The translations under genes were made by a program, and so were the position numbers. The notes beneath the pieces were generated by a model. The model was not told the origin of the DNA and made no database searches. It saw nothing but the letters and a program-made list of their open reading frames with translations. A stretch of 64,000 nucleotides of DNA from Paenalkalicoccus suaedae (lineage in GTDB: Bacteria > Bacillota > Bacilli > Bacillales > Salisediminibacteriaceae): contig NZ_CP041372.2 of assembly GCF_006965545.2 (NCBI RefSeq), forward strand, positions 2,852,001-2,916,000. The letters are read 5' to 3'. Of this stretch, positions 9,019-19,440 are shown one piece after another; the first letter of the stretch is position 1; the number at the start of each line of letters is the position of its first letter.

Positions 9019-9502
9019 AGTGAGCCCCTCCTTCGCGAATGGTTGTACCTGATGCTTCTAGTTTTAGATCTAATAACGTGCGATCTGTATCATAGGTGAA
9101 GGTGCCGTACATGACGCCTTCGCCGTGCAAGGCATGATCGATTATAGGATAGTCACCTGGTGCCATTGGAATGTCACGTAGATCCTCTTCCTTAATCCAA
9201 GAAAGCACGCCTTCTGGCGAATGTTCCACCATATCCCCACTAAAAGAAGCTGTGCGAAAGGTAAACATCGTCCACTCTTTTACAATCGTCTCATCTTTAT
9301 AAATAACGAATGTAAAAACGCCACAGAGCTCTGGCTCATCGATACGGATTCCTGTCTCTTCGTAAATTTCTCGGCGTACACTTTCTATCACAGACTCTGC
9401 CTGCTCCATTTTACCGCCAGGAGCCGACCACCAGCCTCTACTTGGTTTTTGAAGAAGTAAAACGTGTCCATCATGTGTAATTACACAGTTTGTCACTCGC
9501 AC
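8996..9502 (-). CDS. yvcI: Nudix hydrolase (YvcI-like; 8-oxo-dGTP diphosphatase family)
   Basis: The 168-residue protein contains a full Nudix box, [10 protein letters not shown] followed by REIYEETGI (Gly-x5-Glu-x7-Arg-Glu-x2-Glu-Glu-x-Gly), which binds Mg2+ for cleavage of nucleoside diphosphate derivatives. The exact substrate cannot be read from sequence. The start appears to be GTG at 9502 with GAGGGG about nine bases before it; a second GTG two codons later is possible. It is the first gene of the rapZ-yvcK-whiA-crh operon, as in B. subtilis. Confidence 0.9.
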   Translation of the reverse strand: MRVTNCVITHDGHVLLLQKPSRGWWSAPGGKMEQAESVIESVRREIYEETGIRIDEPELCGVFTFVIYKDETIVKEWTMFTFRTASFSGDMVEHSPEGVLSWIKEEDLRDIPMAPGDYPIIDHALHGEGVMYGTFTYDTDRTLLDLKLEASGTTIREGGAHYDRDKHN

Positions 9503-9622
9503 GGCTACACCCCTCTATGATGCATTTATTCCCATTATACTATATCTATCCTATGCCACCAACAGCTTAGGCAGGATATCGAAATAGGAATTACGCTAAG
9601 AGAATATTACACATTTCAGACC

Positions 9623-9655
9623 AAAAAAAGGACGCGAACGGCGTTCGTTCGCGTC
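9623..9655 (-). terminator. Terminator after trxB
   Basis: On the minus strand GACGCGAAC pairs with GTTCGCGTC around a 7-base loop, followed by CTTTTTTT. It separates trxB from the Nudix-rapZ operon. Between it and trxB (9670-9700) is a weaker inverted repeat around GGGGT/ACCCC with no clear role. Confidence 0.85.
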
Positions 9656-9751
9656 ATCAAATATATAAAAGGGGGTCAATTACTACTTGTAGTATACCCC
9701 TTAAATGTTGCAGTGCTGTTACAGGTAAATTAAAGCAAAATTACGTTTTGC

Positions 9752-10726
<975 letters not shown>

Positions 10727-10793
10727 TCATTCATTTACTCTTCCCTCATCTTAAAAGAAATTCGCTCATTCGTCTACTTATATGCTCACTTGA

Positions 10794-11801
10794 TTATATA
10801 CGACGTAAATGCCACTCTACCTTATGCTCACTTGCATATTCTTGTGATCTAGCACGCTCCTCAAAAGCCTTAAAATCTGGCTTATATTCAGCGTGTAATG
10901 TAGCTGCTTGATCCCAAAGCTTCGCAGCAACCTCAAACCTCCCAGTTCGCGCTGCAACAACAGCGAGCTGATGAAGATAAACAGCGTTCGTTCTTGGAAT
11001 ACATTTTTGCAACAGCTGATACGAAGCCTCAAACTCCGATGCAAAGTAAAGCGCACGCCCAACCATATACATATGGAAGCTATCCATTGGAACAGCAAGG
11101 CGGAGCCCTCTCACTAATTCATCAGCGGCCTCGTCCCCATTTTCGACCAAAAGAGTCGTGTAGACCGCTCGGGCCAGCACGTGATCACCAACCTTAGTCA
11201 GTACATCCTGAAGAGTTTGATCTGCCTCTTTAAGCTCTCCTTGGTGTAACAACGATTCCGCTACATACACATAGTGGAGCCACTCTCTAGGGTTAGTCGT
11301 AATCATGGCACGCGCCTCTTTTTCGGCGAGCTCGAAGTCACCAATGTGTAAGGCGCTCATCACCGGCATCGTAAATGGATTTGCATCAGCGTTGTCTTCA
11401 GTTGATCCGATGAGACTTAATAGCATCTCCGCATCCTCTGAAAATTCGCCCTCAGCATCTAGACGCTGGTACGTTTTTAAATGCTCTCTTGCTTCCGTAA
11501 ATTCCCCAAGGTGCGCTAAATTATTCGCTAAAAAAAAGTAGCTCTCTGGCATCGACGGATCGATATCATCTTTTATTTTACGAAGCCAGCTGTTAGACGT
11601 CGCGTAGTCGCCTTCTTCCGCTAGAATAATCGCTAGCTGACACGCAAATACAGGCTCCTCCGGTTCAATCTCAATCGCACGCTTCATATGACGAATCGCT
11701 TTTGTGATTCGTTTATTCTCGTAAGACTCTAACCCCTTTTTATAAAAAAAACTTCCATCCCGCATGAATGGAATGACAAGTCCGCGTTCGGTTTGCTGCA
11801 T
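10794..11801 (-). CDS. Tetratricopeptide-repeat protein (YvcD-like)
   Basis: The 335-residue soluble protein is almost entirely helical repeats. Several TPR-like units are visible, for example KRITKAIRHMKRAIEIEPEE (residues about 30-50) and FTEAREHLKTYQRLDAEG. There is no signal peptide or membrane segment and no catalytic motif. TPR proteins are scaffolds, so its partner is unknown. GGAGG lies 10 bases before the ATG. It precedes trxB on the same strand, as yvcD does in B. subtilis. Confidence 0.85.
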   Translation of the reverse strand: MQQTERGLVIPFMRDGSFFYKKGLESYENKRITKAIRHMKRAIEIEPEEPVFACQLAIILAEEGDYATSNSWLRKIKDDIDPSMPESYFFLANNLAHLGEFTEAREHLKTYQRLDAEGEFSEDAEMLLSLIGSTEDNADANPFTMPVMSALHIGDFELAEKEARAMITTNPREWLHYVYVAESLLHQGELKEADQTLQDVLTKVGDHVLARAVYTTLLVENGDEAADELVRGLRLAVPMDSFHMYMVGRALYFASEFEASYQLLQKCIPRTNAVYLHQLAVVAARTGRFEVAAKLWDQAATLHAEYKPDFKAFEERARSQEYASEHKVEWHLRRI

Positions 11802-11912
11802 ACAGGCAAATCCTCCGTTCTTCTAAATACACTAATATGCAGTATAACACGCTAGGAATAGCCTTACAACGCATCAAAAGCAAGATATCTTTACTGCGGT
11901 GTCAGAAAATTC

Positions 11913-11940
11913 TTGATAAAGGTGTCAGATTAGGTAAGAT
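11913..11940 (+). promoter_or_regulatory. Possible promoter of the methyltransferase-desaturase pair
   Basis: TTGATA at 11913 and TAAGAT at 11935 have a 16-bp spacer and lie 54 bases before the methyltransferase-like ATG. The match is fair, not strong. Confidence 0.4.
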
Positions 11941-11993
11941 AGGGTATATAGTATAGTGTTGTGCAAACAGTACATAATTTGGGAGTGACGTGT

Positions 11994-12551
11994 ATGACCG
12001 TTCTCGACTACATATTTATCGGACTTTCTATTATTTGGGTCGGGGAATTTCTCCTTTTCAAAAGTCGTAAAACTGAAGCAACCGACGAAGCAGATGGTTC
12101 CTCATTCCCATGGATCCTCATCTCTGTTATCGCCGTTGTCGCCATCTCTCTCGTTTCGCGGGAGTTCGGCATTTTAGCGACTGAACAGGCAGGAATTCAA
12201 ACGATCGGTGTCGTATTAGTAGGTCTTGGGATCTTTTTGCGCTACTGGGGCATCATGGAGCTTGGCAAACAATTTACCCGTGATGTACAAGTTCGCGACG
12301 GCGATAAACTCGTCAGTAAAGGCCCTTATCGCATCCTGCGTCACCCGCTCTATACTGGCCTTTTTAGTATTGTGTTAGGGTTTAGTGTCTATACGGGAAG
12401 CATTCTTGGCGTAGTCACAGCTCTACTCTTCTTTACTCCACTTCTTCTAAGACGTATGCAACTAGAAGAGAATATGCTTATAGGGGCATTCGGTCCGGAG
12501 TACAAAACGTGGCGTGAATCACGCTATCGTCTCTTTCCCTTTATTTATTAA
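11994..12551 (+). CDS. Isoprenylcysteine carboxyl methyltransferase-family membrane protein
   Basis: The 185-residue protein has about four hydrophobic segments and the C-terminal motif GPYRILRHPLYTG followed by EENMLIGAFG, which marks the ICMT/phospholipid methyltransferase superfamily (SAM-dependent membrane methyltransferases). The start at 11994 has GGGAG eight bases upstream. The gene lies 67 bases before a CrtI/CrtN-like desaturase on the same strand. That pairing suggests a role in modifying a terpenoid or lipid, but the substrate is inference. The two genes are inserted between trxB/TPR and his genes. Confidence 0.75.
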   Translation: MTVLDYIFIGLSIIWVGEFLLFKSRKTEATDEADGSSFPWILISVIAVVAISLVSREFGILATEQAGIQTIGVVLVGLGIFLRYWGIMELGKQFTRDVQVRDGDKLVSKGPYRILRHPLYTGLFSIVLGFSVYTGSILGVVTALLFFTPLLLRRMQLEENMLIGAFGPEYKTWRESRYRLFPFIY

Positions 12552-12618
12552 CTGTACTGATATTAACGGCAATGCCGTGTAATATAGCTCACACCCAACT
12601 ATCTCGGAGGTGTTTTAC

Positions 12619-14133
12619 TTGTCTATAGCAAAAAAAGCAGTTGTCATTGGAGCAGGTCTTGGTGGTTTATCCACAGCGATCCGCCTAGCAGGTGAAGGAT
12701 ATGACGTTACCGTATTAGAGAAGAACAACACGATCGGGGGCAAACTGAATCAACGCAGTGGTAAAGGCTTTACGTTTGATACAGGCCCATCCATCTTAAC
12801 GATGCCATGGGTATTAGAACAGCTATTCGATAGCGTCCACCGAAAGCTGGATGACTATATGGAAATCGAACGCATTGAGCCTCAATGGCGTACCTTCTAT
12901 GAGGACGGGACATCCATCGATGTACTTTCTGACATCCCTCAAATGCTTGAGGAGCTAAAGAAAGTAAAGCCTGAGCCAGACTCTTCGTTCATGAAGTTCC
13001 TTGCATACTCGCAGGAAATGTACGACGTTTGTATGAAAAGCTTTTATAAAACAAGCATCTCTGGACTAAAGGATTTACGCTCTCAGCATTCTTTAAAAGA
13101 GCTCTTATCTATGGACCCATTTAATACCGTTGCCCAAGGCACGAAAAAGCATTTTAACAATCCAAAGCTTGAGCAATTATTTAATTTCTTTGTTATGTAC
13201 GTTGGCTCTAACCCATATGCAGCTCCAGCCATCCTAAACCAGCTTGTCTACGTTCAATTTGGACTAGGCATCCACTACGTAAAAGGTGGCATGTACAATA
13301 TCGCTCGCGGCATGCAAAAAGTATTAGACGAACTACGCGCAACGGTGCTCACAAACGAAGAGGTATCTCACATTTACCTTGATGGTGACACAGCAAAAGG
13401 TGTTGTAACAGCTAACGGTACTTTCTACGAAGCAGACGTTGTTGTCTCTAACTTAGAGGTCATCCCTGCTTACAACACGCTTATTCCTAAAAAGGATGGT
13501 CGTGTGAAGAAGGAAGTGAAACAACTTTCTAAAACGTTCCAACCAACTGTATCTGGTCTCGTCCTCCTTCTAGGAGTGGATCGCAAATTCGAAGAATTAG
13601 ATCATCACAACTTCTTCTTCAGTGAAGATCCAGAAAAAGAGTTTAAACAAATCTTTGAAAAAGGCGTTCCTGCGGATGACCCAACTGTTTACATTGGTGT
13701 CTCTTCTAAGTCCGACCCGTCTCAAGCACCTGACGGGAAAGAAAATCTGTTCGTATTAACACATGTTCCACCAAAAACAGCTATGAAAAAGGATGTCGAT
13801 TGGGAAGACTACCGCGCTGTCGTTCTAAACAAGCTAGAGCGCATGGGCTTAACGGGTCTTCGCGAATCAATCGAATTCGAATACCAGTTTACACCTGACA
13901 CACTCGAAGAGCTATACGGCGCTAACGGCGGAAGCATCTACGGTGTCGCTGCCGATAAATCTACAAACGGTGGTTTCAAAATCCCAGCAAAGAGCTCTCT
14001 ATATGAGAACCTCTACTTTGCAGGCGGTTCCACGCACCCAGGTGGAGGCGTACCGATGGTTACCCTTTCTGGCCAGCTGACTGCGGATCTTATTCTAAAG
14101 CATGAGGCAGAAAAGAACGCGAAAGCGAATTAA
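12619..14133 (+). CDS. Phytoene/diapophytoene desaturase-family FAD oxidoreductase
   Basis: The 504-residue protein starts SIAKKAVVIGAGLGGLS with a dinucleotide-binding fold and LEKNNTIGGKL, and ends with GGSTHPGGGVPMVTLSG, the C-terminal FAD motif of the CrtI/CrtN/CrtO family. Such enzymes desaturate or oxidise C30/C40 carotenoid chains. I chose TTG at 12619, eight bases after GGAGG; the GTG at 12610 lies inside the ribosome site. No phytoene or squalene synthase is adjacent, so whether it desaturates, oxidises or isomerises is open. A terminator follows at once. Confidence 0.85.
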   Translation: MSIAKKAVVIGAGLGGLSTAIRLAGEGYDVTVLEKNNTIGGKLNQRSGKGFTFDTGPSILTMPWVLEQLFDSVHRKLDDYMEIERIEPQWRTFYEDGTSIDVLSDIPQMLEELKKVKPEPDSSFMKFLAYSQEMYDVCMKSFYKTSISGLKDLRSQHSLKELLSMDPFNTVAQGTKKHFNNPKLEQLFNFFVMYVGSNPYAAPAILNQLVYVQFGLGIHYVKGGMYNIARGMQKVLDELRATVLTNEEVSHIYLDGDTAKGVVTANGTFYEADVVVSNLEVIPAYNTLIPKKDGRVKKEVKQLSKTFQPTVSGLVLLLGVDRKFEELDHHNFFFSEDPEKEFKQIFEKGVPADDPTVYIGVSSKSDPSQAPDGKENLFVLTHVPPKTAMKKDVDWEDYRAVVLNKLERMGLTGLRESIEFEYQFTPDTLEELYGANGGSIYGVAADKSTNGGFKIPAKSSLYENLYFAGGSTHPGGGVPMVTLSGQLTADLILKHEAEKNAKAN

Positions 14134-14145
14134 TGGTTACATGAG

Positions 14146-14170
14146 CCTGCAACTTAGTTGCAGGTTTTTT
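14146..14170 (+). terminator. Terminator of the desaturase gene
   Basis: CCTGCAAC, a 3-base loop, GTTGCAGG and TTTTTT follow 12 bases after the stop codon. Confidence 0.9.
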
Positions 14171-14209
14171 GTGTGTAAGAAGTTCAAGGTCAATTGATTA
14201 AGTTCAAGT

Positions 14210-14367
14210 CAAGGGCGGGCACCTTCGGCGCCCCTGCGCGGCGTTTGCTACTACCTGTGATGGCTTGCTCAACTATTTCTGTCGGCCAACGGCCGTCAGA
14301 AAGGATTTTCGCTTCGCGGAAGAGCTACCACTGGTAGTAACGCAAACGCCGCTCCGGGTCGCCCTTG
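14210..14367 (+). repeat. C element, copy C1 (long imperfect palindrome)
   Basis: CAAGGGCG at 14210 pairs with CGCCCTTG at 14360, GCGGCGTTTGC with GCAAACGCCGC, TACTACC with GGTAGTA, and a central CGGCC/GGCCG arm is capped by a short loop. The motif GAAAGGATTTTCGCTTCGCG is shared, in reverse, with copies at 28907 and 47467. The element ends without a T-run and is not a terminator. A short run of TTCAAG-type words (14180-14210) leads into it. Confidence 0.75.
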
Positions 14368-14755
14368 GTTATAGTGGCTTTATTGCTTCACTTGTTTCCT
14401 TAAGATAAATACACATGAGGAAAAGACTATTATGCTTTTTCTCTAATATAATACACTTGATTTAAATATGAATGTGATATCAACGTATTCTCGACCACTA
14501 GAATGCGGCTGATACTCCGAACTACTGGCATCCAGATTCGTAACACACGCGAAACTACTATTAGTTGCTTAGATTGGCTCTGGAGGTTCATCGTTGTCCT
14601 GAGCCTGTATTGGTTAAGGGAGAAGGAATGTTGTCGTAATCATTGCTAAACCGATTGAAAATTTTGTTAACCGCTTGCTTTTAATGAGCATTTTGCATCC
14701 CCTTTTCAAATTTTTATTATCATACTCGTTTTCGAGTCGAAGTCAATCTATACAC
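14368..14755. other. Intergenic stretch without recognised content
   Basis: This AT-rich stretch between the C1 palindrome and the lipoprotein terminator holds no open frame with a ribosome site and no repeat that I could match elsewhere in the window. Confidence 0.6.
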
Positions 14756-14785
14756 AAAAAAACCCAACCATTTAAATAGGTTGGG
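14756..14785 (-). terminator. Terminator of the lipoprotein gene
   Basis: On the minus strand CCCAACC, a 9-base loop, GGTTGGG and T7 lie 28 bases past the stop. Confidence 0.9.
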
Positions 14786-14812
14786 TAGTTTAATTTATTA
14801 TTGTCTAATACT

Positions 14813-15577
14813 TTATTCCTCGTCAGGTAATTCTCCTTGAGTTTCCCATGGGTCGACTTGCTCTTCCATAAGACGTTTATTTTCTTCTTCTAGACGTTGC
14901 AAGTACTCTTCTCCGTCAAAGTCTTCGAAAGAAGCTTGTAGGCTATCTTCAGGTACGTGAAGACTATTGAGAATTGCTAACATAGGTAACCCATGCTCTT
15001 CAAATTCCCCTTCCGGGAATGTTAGAGTTACATTATAATAAGCTCCGAATTCCTTTACTGTATTTAAGATGTACATTTCTCTATTTCCATCTACTCCAGA
15101 GTAATAGAAAGTAGCCGATTCAGCTAAATCACTGATGATAATTTCTTCTGTCTCTCGTTTATTGAGGAAGGGACGAGTAGAAGTCATTTGATTTTCGTAA
15201 GACTCTATATTATCTTCCCACCTTTCAGGAACATTTGAAATACGTAACATAGCATATTGACTACTTACAACAAATGTATTGTCTTCGATGACAAAGCGAT
15301 AATCTTCCAACACGTCTATTTCAACACCTAAATCCGGATGAACTTCTAATCTCGTTTCCCCAAAATTACTAACATGATACTCGTCAACTTCTTCATTAAC
15401 GACTTCCGCTTCTACTTCATTCACATTGTCGTTTTCTTTTTGATTATCGTCTTGAACTTCTTCTGTTCCTTCCGCTGCGTCAGCTTGTTCTTCCAATACA
15501 GGTTCTTCCTCATTGGAACATGCAACTAAGACGATAGCTAGAATTCCTGCTGATAATACGTGTGCGATTTTTTTCAA
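14813..15577 (-). CDS. Acidic lipoprotein of unknown function
   Basis: The 254-residue product begins with a signal peptide and a lipobox LVAC, with Cys20 as the lipidation site. A very acidic linker follows (about residues 21-65, rich in Glu/Asp/Asn). The remainder looks like one globular domain with no motif that I recognise; the length and layout resemble PsbP-like or DUF-type Bacillus lipoproteins, but I cannot assign it. The start is TTG at 15577 with GGAGG nine bases upstream. It is a single gene with its own terminator. Confidence 0.8.
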   Translation of the reverse strand: MKKIAHVLSAGILAIVLVACSNEEEPVLEEQADAAEGTEEVQDDNQKENDNVNEVEAEVVNEEVDEYHVSNFGETRLEVHPDLGVEIDVLEDYRFVIEDNTFVVSSQYAMLRISNVPERWEDNIESYENQMTSTRPFLNKRETEEIIISDLAESATFYYSGVDGNREMYILNTVKEFGAYYNVTLTFPEGEFEEHGLPMLAILNSLHVPEDSLQASFEDFDGEEYLQRLEEENKRLMEEQVDPWETQGELPDEE

Positions 15578-16162
15578 AGTTTGTTACCTCCATTTATTTT
15601 TAAAAATAATACCATTTATTTATAATAAAGGGAGAAGTTTCTCCTTTTTATTTCGATTGTGGAACATATGTATGAAATTTTATAATCCAATAAGGAGCTA
15701 TTAGTTGTCGAAAGAGGAAAAAGTAAGAGTGATACTCGCAATAACGGGTAATTTCGCGAAGAGGAAAAAGCAAAGGTCCAAGAGCAAAACACACTAAAAA
15801 CTTATCAACTAACATAATTATACCATTTTCTCCTACCTTTTCGAAAGATTATTTTGATCATTTATTACTACTTTCATACTTTTAACCTTGTTATCAAACT
15901 CCTCTTTTAATTAAATTTAAAGATTCTAGAGTGAATTCTTATAAGTTTTATTCTCTCCACATTCTAAAATATTCTTATGGACTATCTTTTATAAGAATTG
16001 CATCATTCGTTGAAGCAATATTTTACTTACAGGTTCATTTTAAGAGCGTTTAAATTCTGCAGGTAATCTGTATTTAAGGTTAATTTAGTGCGGTTACCTT
16101 GAACTTATCACTTAATAAATTTCTTTTGTGAAGAATGCGACTTTAAAAGTTCCTTAAATCAC
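15578..16162. other. AT-rich intergenic stretch, no gene seen
   Basis: No open frame of useful length with a ribosome site was found. A small hairpin GGAGAA/TTCTCC followed by TTTTTA lies at about 15631-15651. It could end a short plus-strand transcript, but no gene precedes it. The stretch is clearly more AT-rich than the surrounding genes. Confidence 0.5.
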
Positions 16163-16201
16163 AAAAAAGCCCGCCTTCCTCTATAAAAGAAGAAAGCGAG
16201 C
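16163..16201 (-). terminator. Terminator, probably of the his operon
   Basis: On the minus strand GCTCGC pairs with GCGGGC (one G-T pair), with a second TTC/GAA stem block above and TTTTTT after. It is about 470 bases past the hisI stop, with an A-type repeat in between. If it is the operon terminator, the repeat is part of the his transcript. Confidence 0.65.
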
Positions 16202-16364
16202 ATCAATCTAACATATCTAAATAACAGCCTCAAAAGTTATGATCAAGTTTTTGAACCAGCTTTTAGTTTTGCGTTATTTTTGCTTTTAACTTTGCTTTCG
16301 GTTTTGGTTTTAGTTTTCAATCGAACTTAACTAAGATCTCTTATTTAATCTACCAACCTAAAAA

Positions 16365-16541
16365 AGCTCAAGAGGAGGCAGACTCGGAGAATGCCCGGAG
16401 ACAATTAGTAGGAATAGGCAGGGAATGAGACCACGCAGAAGGGCGTTTAGGAGGAGACGACAGTCGACTCCTGCCCGACGAGTAGGCTCAGGCACTGACC
16501 CTACTAATGTCGAAGGGCGTTCGCAGAGCTGACTCCTCTTA
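16365..16541 (+). repeat. A/B structured element, copy A1
   Basis: The copy runs from AAGCTCAAGAGGAGG to CTGACTCCTCTTA. Stems visible: AAGAGGAG/CTCCTCTT at the base, GACAATTAGTAGG/CCTACTAATGTC in the middle (A2 has GACAATTAGCAGG/CCTGCTAATGTC, a paired G-C to A-T change), CAG/CTG beside TGAG/CTCA, and an apical AGGAG-ga-GAC-gaca-GTC-ga-CTCCT arm with a GACA tetraloop. No T-run follows. Confidence 0.85.
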
Positions 16542-16652
16542 CCCTCAATAATTAGTAATACTGAACGAAACTAATTCGCACTTCAGCAATTAAGCTCGAA
16601 GAGCTAACGCACTAAACTAGTTAGCACTTCAGCAACAACAGGCTCGCAGAGC
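16542..16652 (+). repeat. Tail units beside A1
   Basis: These are copies of a degenerate unit with ACTAGTTNGCACTTCAGCAA and the palindrome AGCTCGAAGAGCT. The last one is replaced by CAGGCTCGCAGAGCCTG. The same units flank nearly every A/B element on its outer side. Confidence 0.7.
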
Positions 16653-16669
16653 CTGTATAAATCAAGACC

Positions 16670-17326
16670 TTAGATCCCTTTCTTGCCACTATGCCGATCC
16701 TTCAACCGCTCTAATACCCGATCAAGCGGCAGCTTTTGCTCCTGCAAGAGAACCAACCAGTGGTAAAGGAAGTCTGCACTTTCCCACGTAAGCTCGTCTT
16801 TGTCGCGATTCTTAGCCGCGATGATGATCTCTGATGCTTCTTCGCCGACTTTCTTTAGAATCTTATCGACGCCTTCTTCAAATAAATACGTCGAGTAAGA
16901 GCCTTCTGGCATTGTTTGCTCGCGTTCCACCAATAGTTGCTCTAGCTCTTCGATAATAGCAAAGCGATTAGCTTCTCCGTCTTTCGAAGTCTCTACCGTG
17001 TCTTCTCCTGCAAAGAGAGTCTCATGGAAGCATGTGCGCTCGCCGGTGTGACAAGCGGGACCGGCTGGTGTGACGAGGACAACAAGTGCGTCCTGATCGC
17101 AGTCGTAGCGGATCTCCTCGACGCGCTGCGTGTTACCAGATGTTGCGCCTTTGTGCCACAGCTCCTCGCGAGAACGGCTGTAAAAGACCGTCTCGCCGAT
17201 CTCTAGCGTCTTTTCTAAAGACTCTTTATTCATATAGGCAAGTGTTAACACTTCTTTCGTAGAAAAATCCTGAACAATCGCAGGAAGAAGGCCTTTTTCG
17301 TCAAAGCGTAGCTGATCTATGTTCAT
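16670..17326 (-). CDS. hisI: Bifunctional phosphoribosyl-AMP cyclohydrolase / phosphoribosyl-ATP pyrophosphatase
   Basis: The 218-residue protein is a HisI-HisE fusion. The N-terminal domain (to about residue 115) has [13 protein letters not shown] and [14 protein letters not shown], the Zn-binding Cys/His set of the cyclohydrolase. The C-terminal domain has [19 protein letters not shown], the metal-binding Glu helix of the pyrophosphatase. It performs steps 2 and 3 of histidine synthesis. ATGA overlap with hisF (4 bases) indicates coupling. It is the last gene of the his operon. Confidence 0.97.
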   Translation of the reverse strand: MNIDQLRFDEKGLLPAIVQDFSTKEVLTLAYMNKESLEKTLEIGETVFYSRSREELWHKGATSGNTQRVEEIRYDCDQDALVVLVTPAGPACHTGERTCFHETLFAGEDTVETSKDGEANRFAIIEELEQLLVEREQTMPEGSYSTYLFEEGVDKILKKVGEEASEIIIAAKNRDKDELTWESADFLYHWLVLLQEQKLPLDRVLERLKDRHSGKKGI

Positions 17327-18081
17327 CGAATTGGTAGCCCCTTTCCGCGTAAGTATGTTTTAACTTCTTCGACAGAAGTCTCTTTATAGTGAAAGATGGA
17401 TGCCGCAAGAGCCGCATCTGCTTTTCCGTCTGTAAAGACAGTTTCGAAATGCTCCTGATTTCCAGCACCGCCTGAGGCAATAACTGGCACAGAGACAGCT
17501 TCGCTAACAGCCTTTGTCAATTCAATCGCAAAGCCAGACTTCTCTCCGTCTTCGTCCATGCTTGTTAGTAAAATCTCGCCAGCGCCTAAGGAAACAGCTT
17601 CCTTTGCCCAGGCAATGACTTCGCGATCTGTTGCCTTGCGACCACCGTGCGTGTACACGCGCCAGGAGTCTAAAGCCTCGTCCCACTTTGCATCAATCGC
17701 GACCACGATGCACTGGGAGCCAAAGAAGTCAGCGCCCTCTTTAATAAGCTCCGGACGTAAAACCGCAGCGGTATTAAGGGACACCTTATCCGCTCCTGCG
17801 CGAAGAATTCGCTTCATGTCAGACAAAGCATTAATTCCACCGCCAACGGTGAACGGAATTGCAAGCGTTCCTGCCACCTGCTCGACTACATCGACCATTG
17901 TCTCACGACCTTCGTGAGACGCGGAAATATCTAGAAAGACAAGCTCGTCTGCACCTTGCTCATCGTAAAACGCCGCAAGCTCGACTGGATCCCCAGCGTC
18001 ACGTAAATCAACGAACTGCACGCCTTTTACAACGCGCCCTTCCTTTACATCTAAACACGGAATAATACGTTTTGTGAGCAT
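17323..18081 (-). CDS. hisF: Imidazole glycerol phosphate synthase, cyclase subunit
   Basis: The 252-residue (beta/alpha)8 barrel has the catalytic acids Asp11 ([12 protein letters not shown]) and Asp130 (VVAIDAKW) and the phosphate-binding GGGI and SGGAG loops. With HisH it converts PRFAR and ammonia to IGP and AICAR. Its ATG shares one base with the hisA stop (TAATG). Full length, no anomalies. Confidence 0.98.
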   Translation of the reverse strand: MLTKRIIPCLDVKEGRVVKGVQFVDLRDAGDPVELAAFYDEQGADELVFLDISASHEGRETMVDVVEQVAGTLAIPFTVGGGINALSDMKRILRAGADKVSLNTAAVLRPELIKEGADFFGSQCIVVAIDAKWDEALDSWRVYTHGGRKATDREVIAWAKEAVSLGAGEILLTSMDEDGEKSGFAIELTKAVSEAVSVPVIASGGAGNQEHFETVFTDGKADAALAASIFHYKETSVEEVKTYLRGKGLPIR

Positions 18082-18821
18082 TACTGCTGCACCTCCTCGA
18101 TCGCCGTCTTCAGATCGATTCGATCGGTATAAAGCGCTTTACCTGTAATTGCTCCAGCAATGCCACTATCTTTTCTCTCCGCAAGCTCGCGCAAATCATC
18201 CATGCTACTCACGCCGCCTGACGCAATCACCTGCTTGCCAGTCGCCTGACCAAGGCTTGCGATCGCCTCGACGTTAGGACCTGAGAGCATCCCATCGCGA
18301 GAAATATCGGTCATAATAAATGTCTCCGCGCCTTTAGCAGCAAGCTCCTTACCAAGCTCCTCCGCCTTGACCTCGGACGTTTGTAGCCAACCGTGCGTCG
18401 CCACAAATCCGTCGCGCGCATCAATGCCAATCGCAATGCGCTCGCCGCCGTATGTAGCAAGCATCGATGTGACAAACTCCGGATCAGAAATCGCGGAACT
18501 GCCCAATATCACTCGGCTCACACCAGCGTCTAAATAACGAGCCACGTCCTCCGCCGTGCGAATCCCGCCGCCAATTTGGACCTTTGCAGACAGCTCAGAA
18601 GCAGCCTTAATCACCACCTCGTGATTGACCGGTTGACCTGCCTTCGCGCCGTCTAGATCCACCATGTGAATCCACGTCGCTCCCTGCTCCTCAAACGTCT
18701 TTGCCATATCAAACGGAGAATCGCCGTACACCGTCTCCTGATCGTAGTCACCTTGAAGCAAGCGGACGCATTTGCCACCTCTAATATCAATTGCTGGATA
18801 CACAATAAACTCGTTACTCAA
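18081..18821 (-). CDS. hisA: Phosphoribosylformimino-AICAR ribotide isomerase
   Basis: The 246-residue barrel begins [16 protein letters not shown], with the catalytic Asp of AIDIRGGK and VQIGGGIR, and a second acid in MTDISRDGM. It catalyses the Amadori isomerisation of ProFAR to PRFAR. I chose TTG at 18821: GGGGG lies just upstream and TTGAGTAA overlaps the hisH stop by 8 bases. An upstream GTG-type extension would lie wholly inside hisH. Confidence 0.95.
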   Translation of the reverse strand: MSNEFIVYPAIDIRGGKCVRLLQGDYDQETVYGDSPFDMAKTFEEQGATWIHMVDLDGAKAGQPVNHEVVIKAASELSAKVQIGGGIRTAEDVARYLDAGVSRVILGSSAISDPEFVTSMLATYGGERIAIGIDARDGFVATHGWLQTSEVKAEELGKELAAKGAETFIMTDISRDGMLSGPNVEAIASLGQATGKQVIASGGVSSMDDLRELAERKDSGIAGAITGKALYTDRIDLKTAIEEVQQ

Positions 18822-19440
18822 CGCGAACGCCCCCTTTTTGCTCCACAAAATTCTTCAGCATACTCATTCCAACTCCGCTACTCTTCTCCGGATGGAACTG
18901 CGTCGCCCAGACACTATCCTTCGCAACTACCGCAGGCACCACCGCATCCGCGTAGTCCGTCGTAGCCACAAGCACTTCGTCGTTCTTTGTTTGCACAAAA
19001 TACGAGTGCACAAAGTAGACGTGCCCTTCTTTAACATCTTTCAAGATCTCGTGCGTTTTTTGGCGAAACGAGAGTTGATTCCAGCCCATGTGAGGTACTT
19101 TTGCAACACCCTCTTGGAACTTTACAACGCTTCCTGGCAAGAGTGCAAGCCCCTTCGTCAGCCCGTTTTCTTGGCTTTCATCAAATAGCAATTGCATGCC
19201 TAAACAAATACCTAATAGCGGCTTACCGTCCTCCGCCCACTGCTTCACAAACACATCTAGTCCGCGTGCTTCAAGCTCGGCCATTCCGTCCTTAAACGAG
19301 CCGACGCCAGGCAGGATTAATTGATCTGCCTTCGATAACTCCTCGGCGTGCTCTGATACAAACGGTACGTGACCTAGACGCTCAAGCGCCTTCGTGACAC
19401 TGTGCAGGTTGCCCATACCATAGTCGATAATCCCGATCAT
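18814..19440 (-). CDS. hisH: Imidazole glycerol phosphate synthase, glutaminase subunit
   Basis: The 208-residue class I amidotransferase has the nucleophile Cys79 in [11 protein letters not shown] and the His/Glu pair in [10 protein letters not shown]. It feeds ammonia from glutamine to HisF. The start overlaps the end of hisB by 4 bases (ATGA). Confidence 0.98.
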   Translation of the reverse strand: MIGIIDYGMGNLHSVTKALERLGHVPFVSEHAEELSKADQLILPGVGSFKDGMAELEARGLDVFVKQWAEDGKPLLGICLGMQLLFDESQENGLTKGLALLPGSVVKFQEGVAKVPHMGWNQLSFRQKTHEILKDVKEGHVYFVHSYFVQTKNDEVLVATTDYADAVVPAVVAKDSVWATQFHPEKSSGVGMSMLKNFVEQKGGVRVE

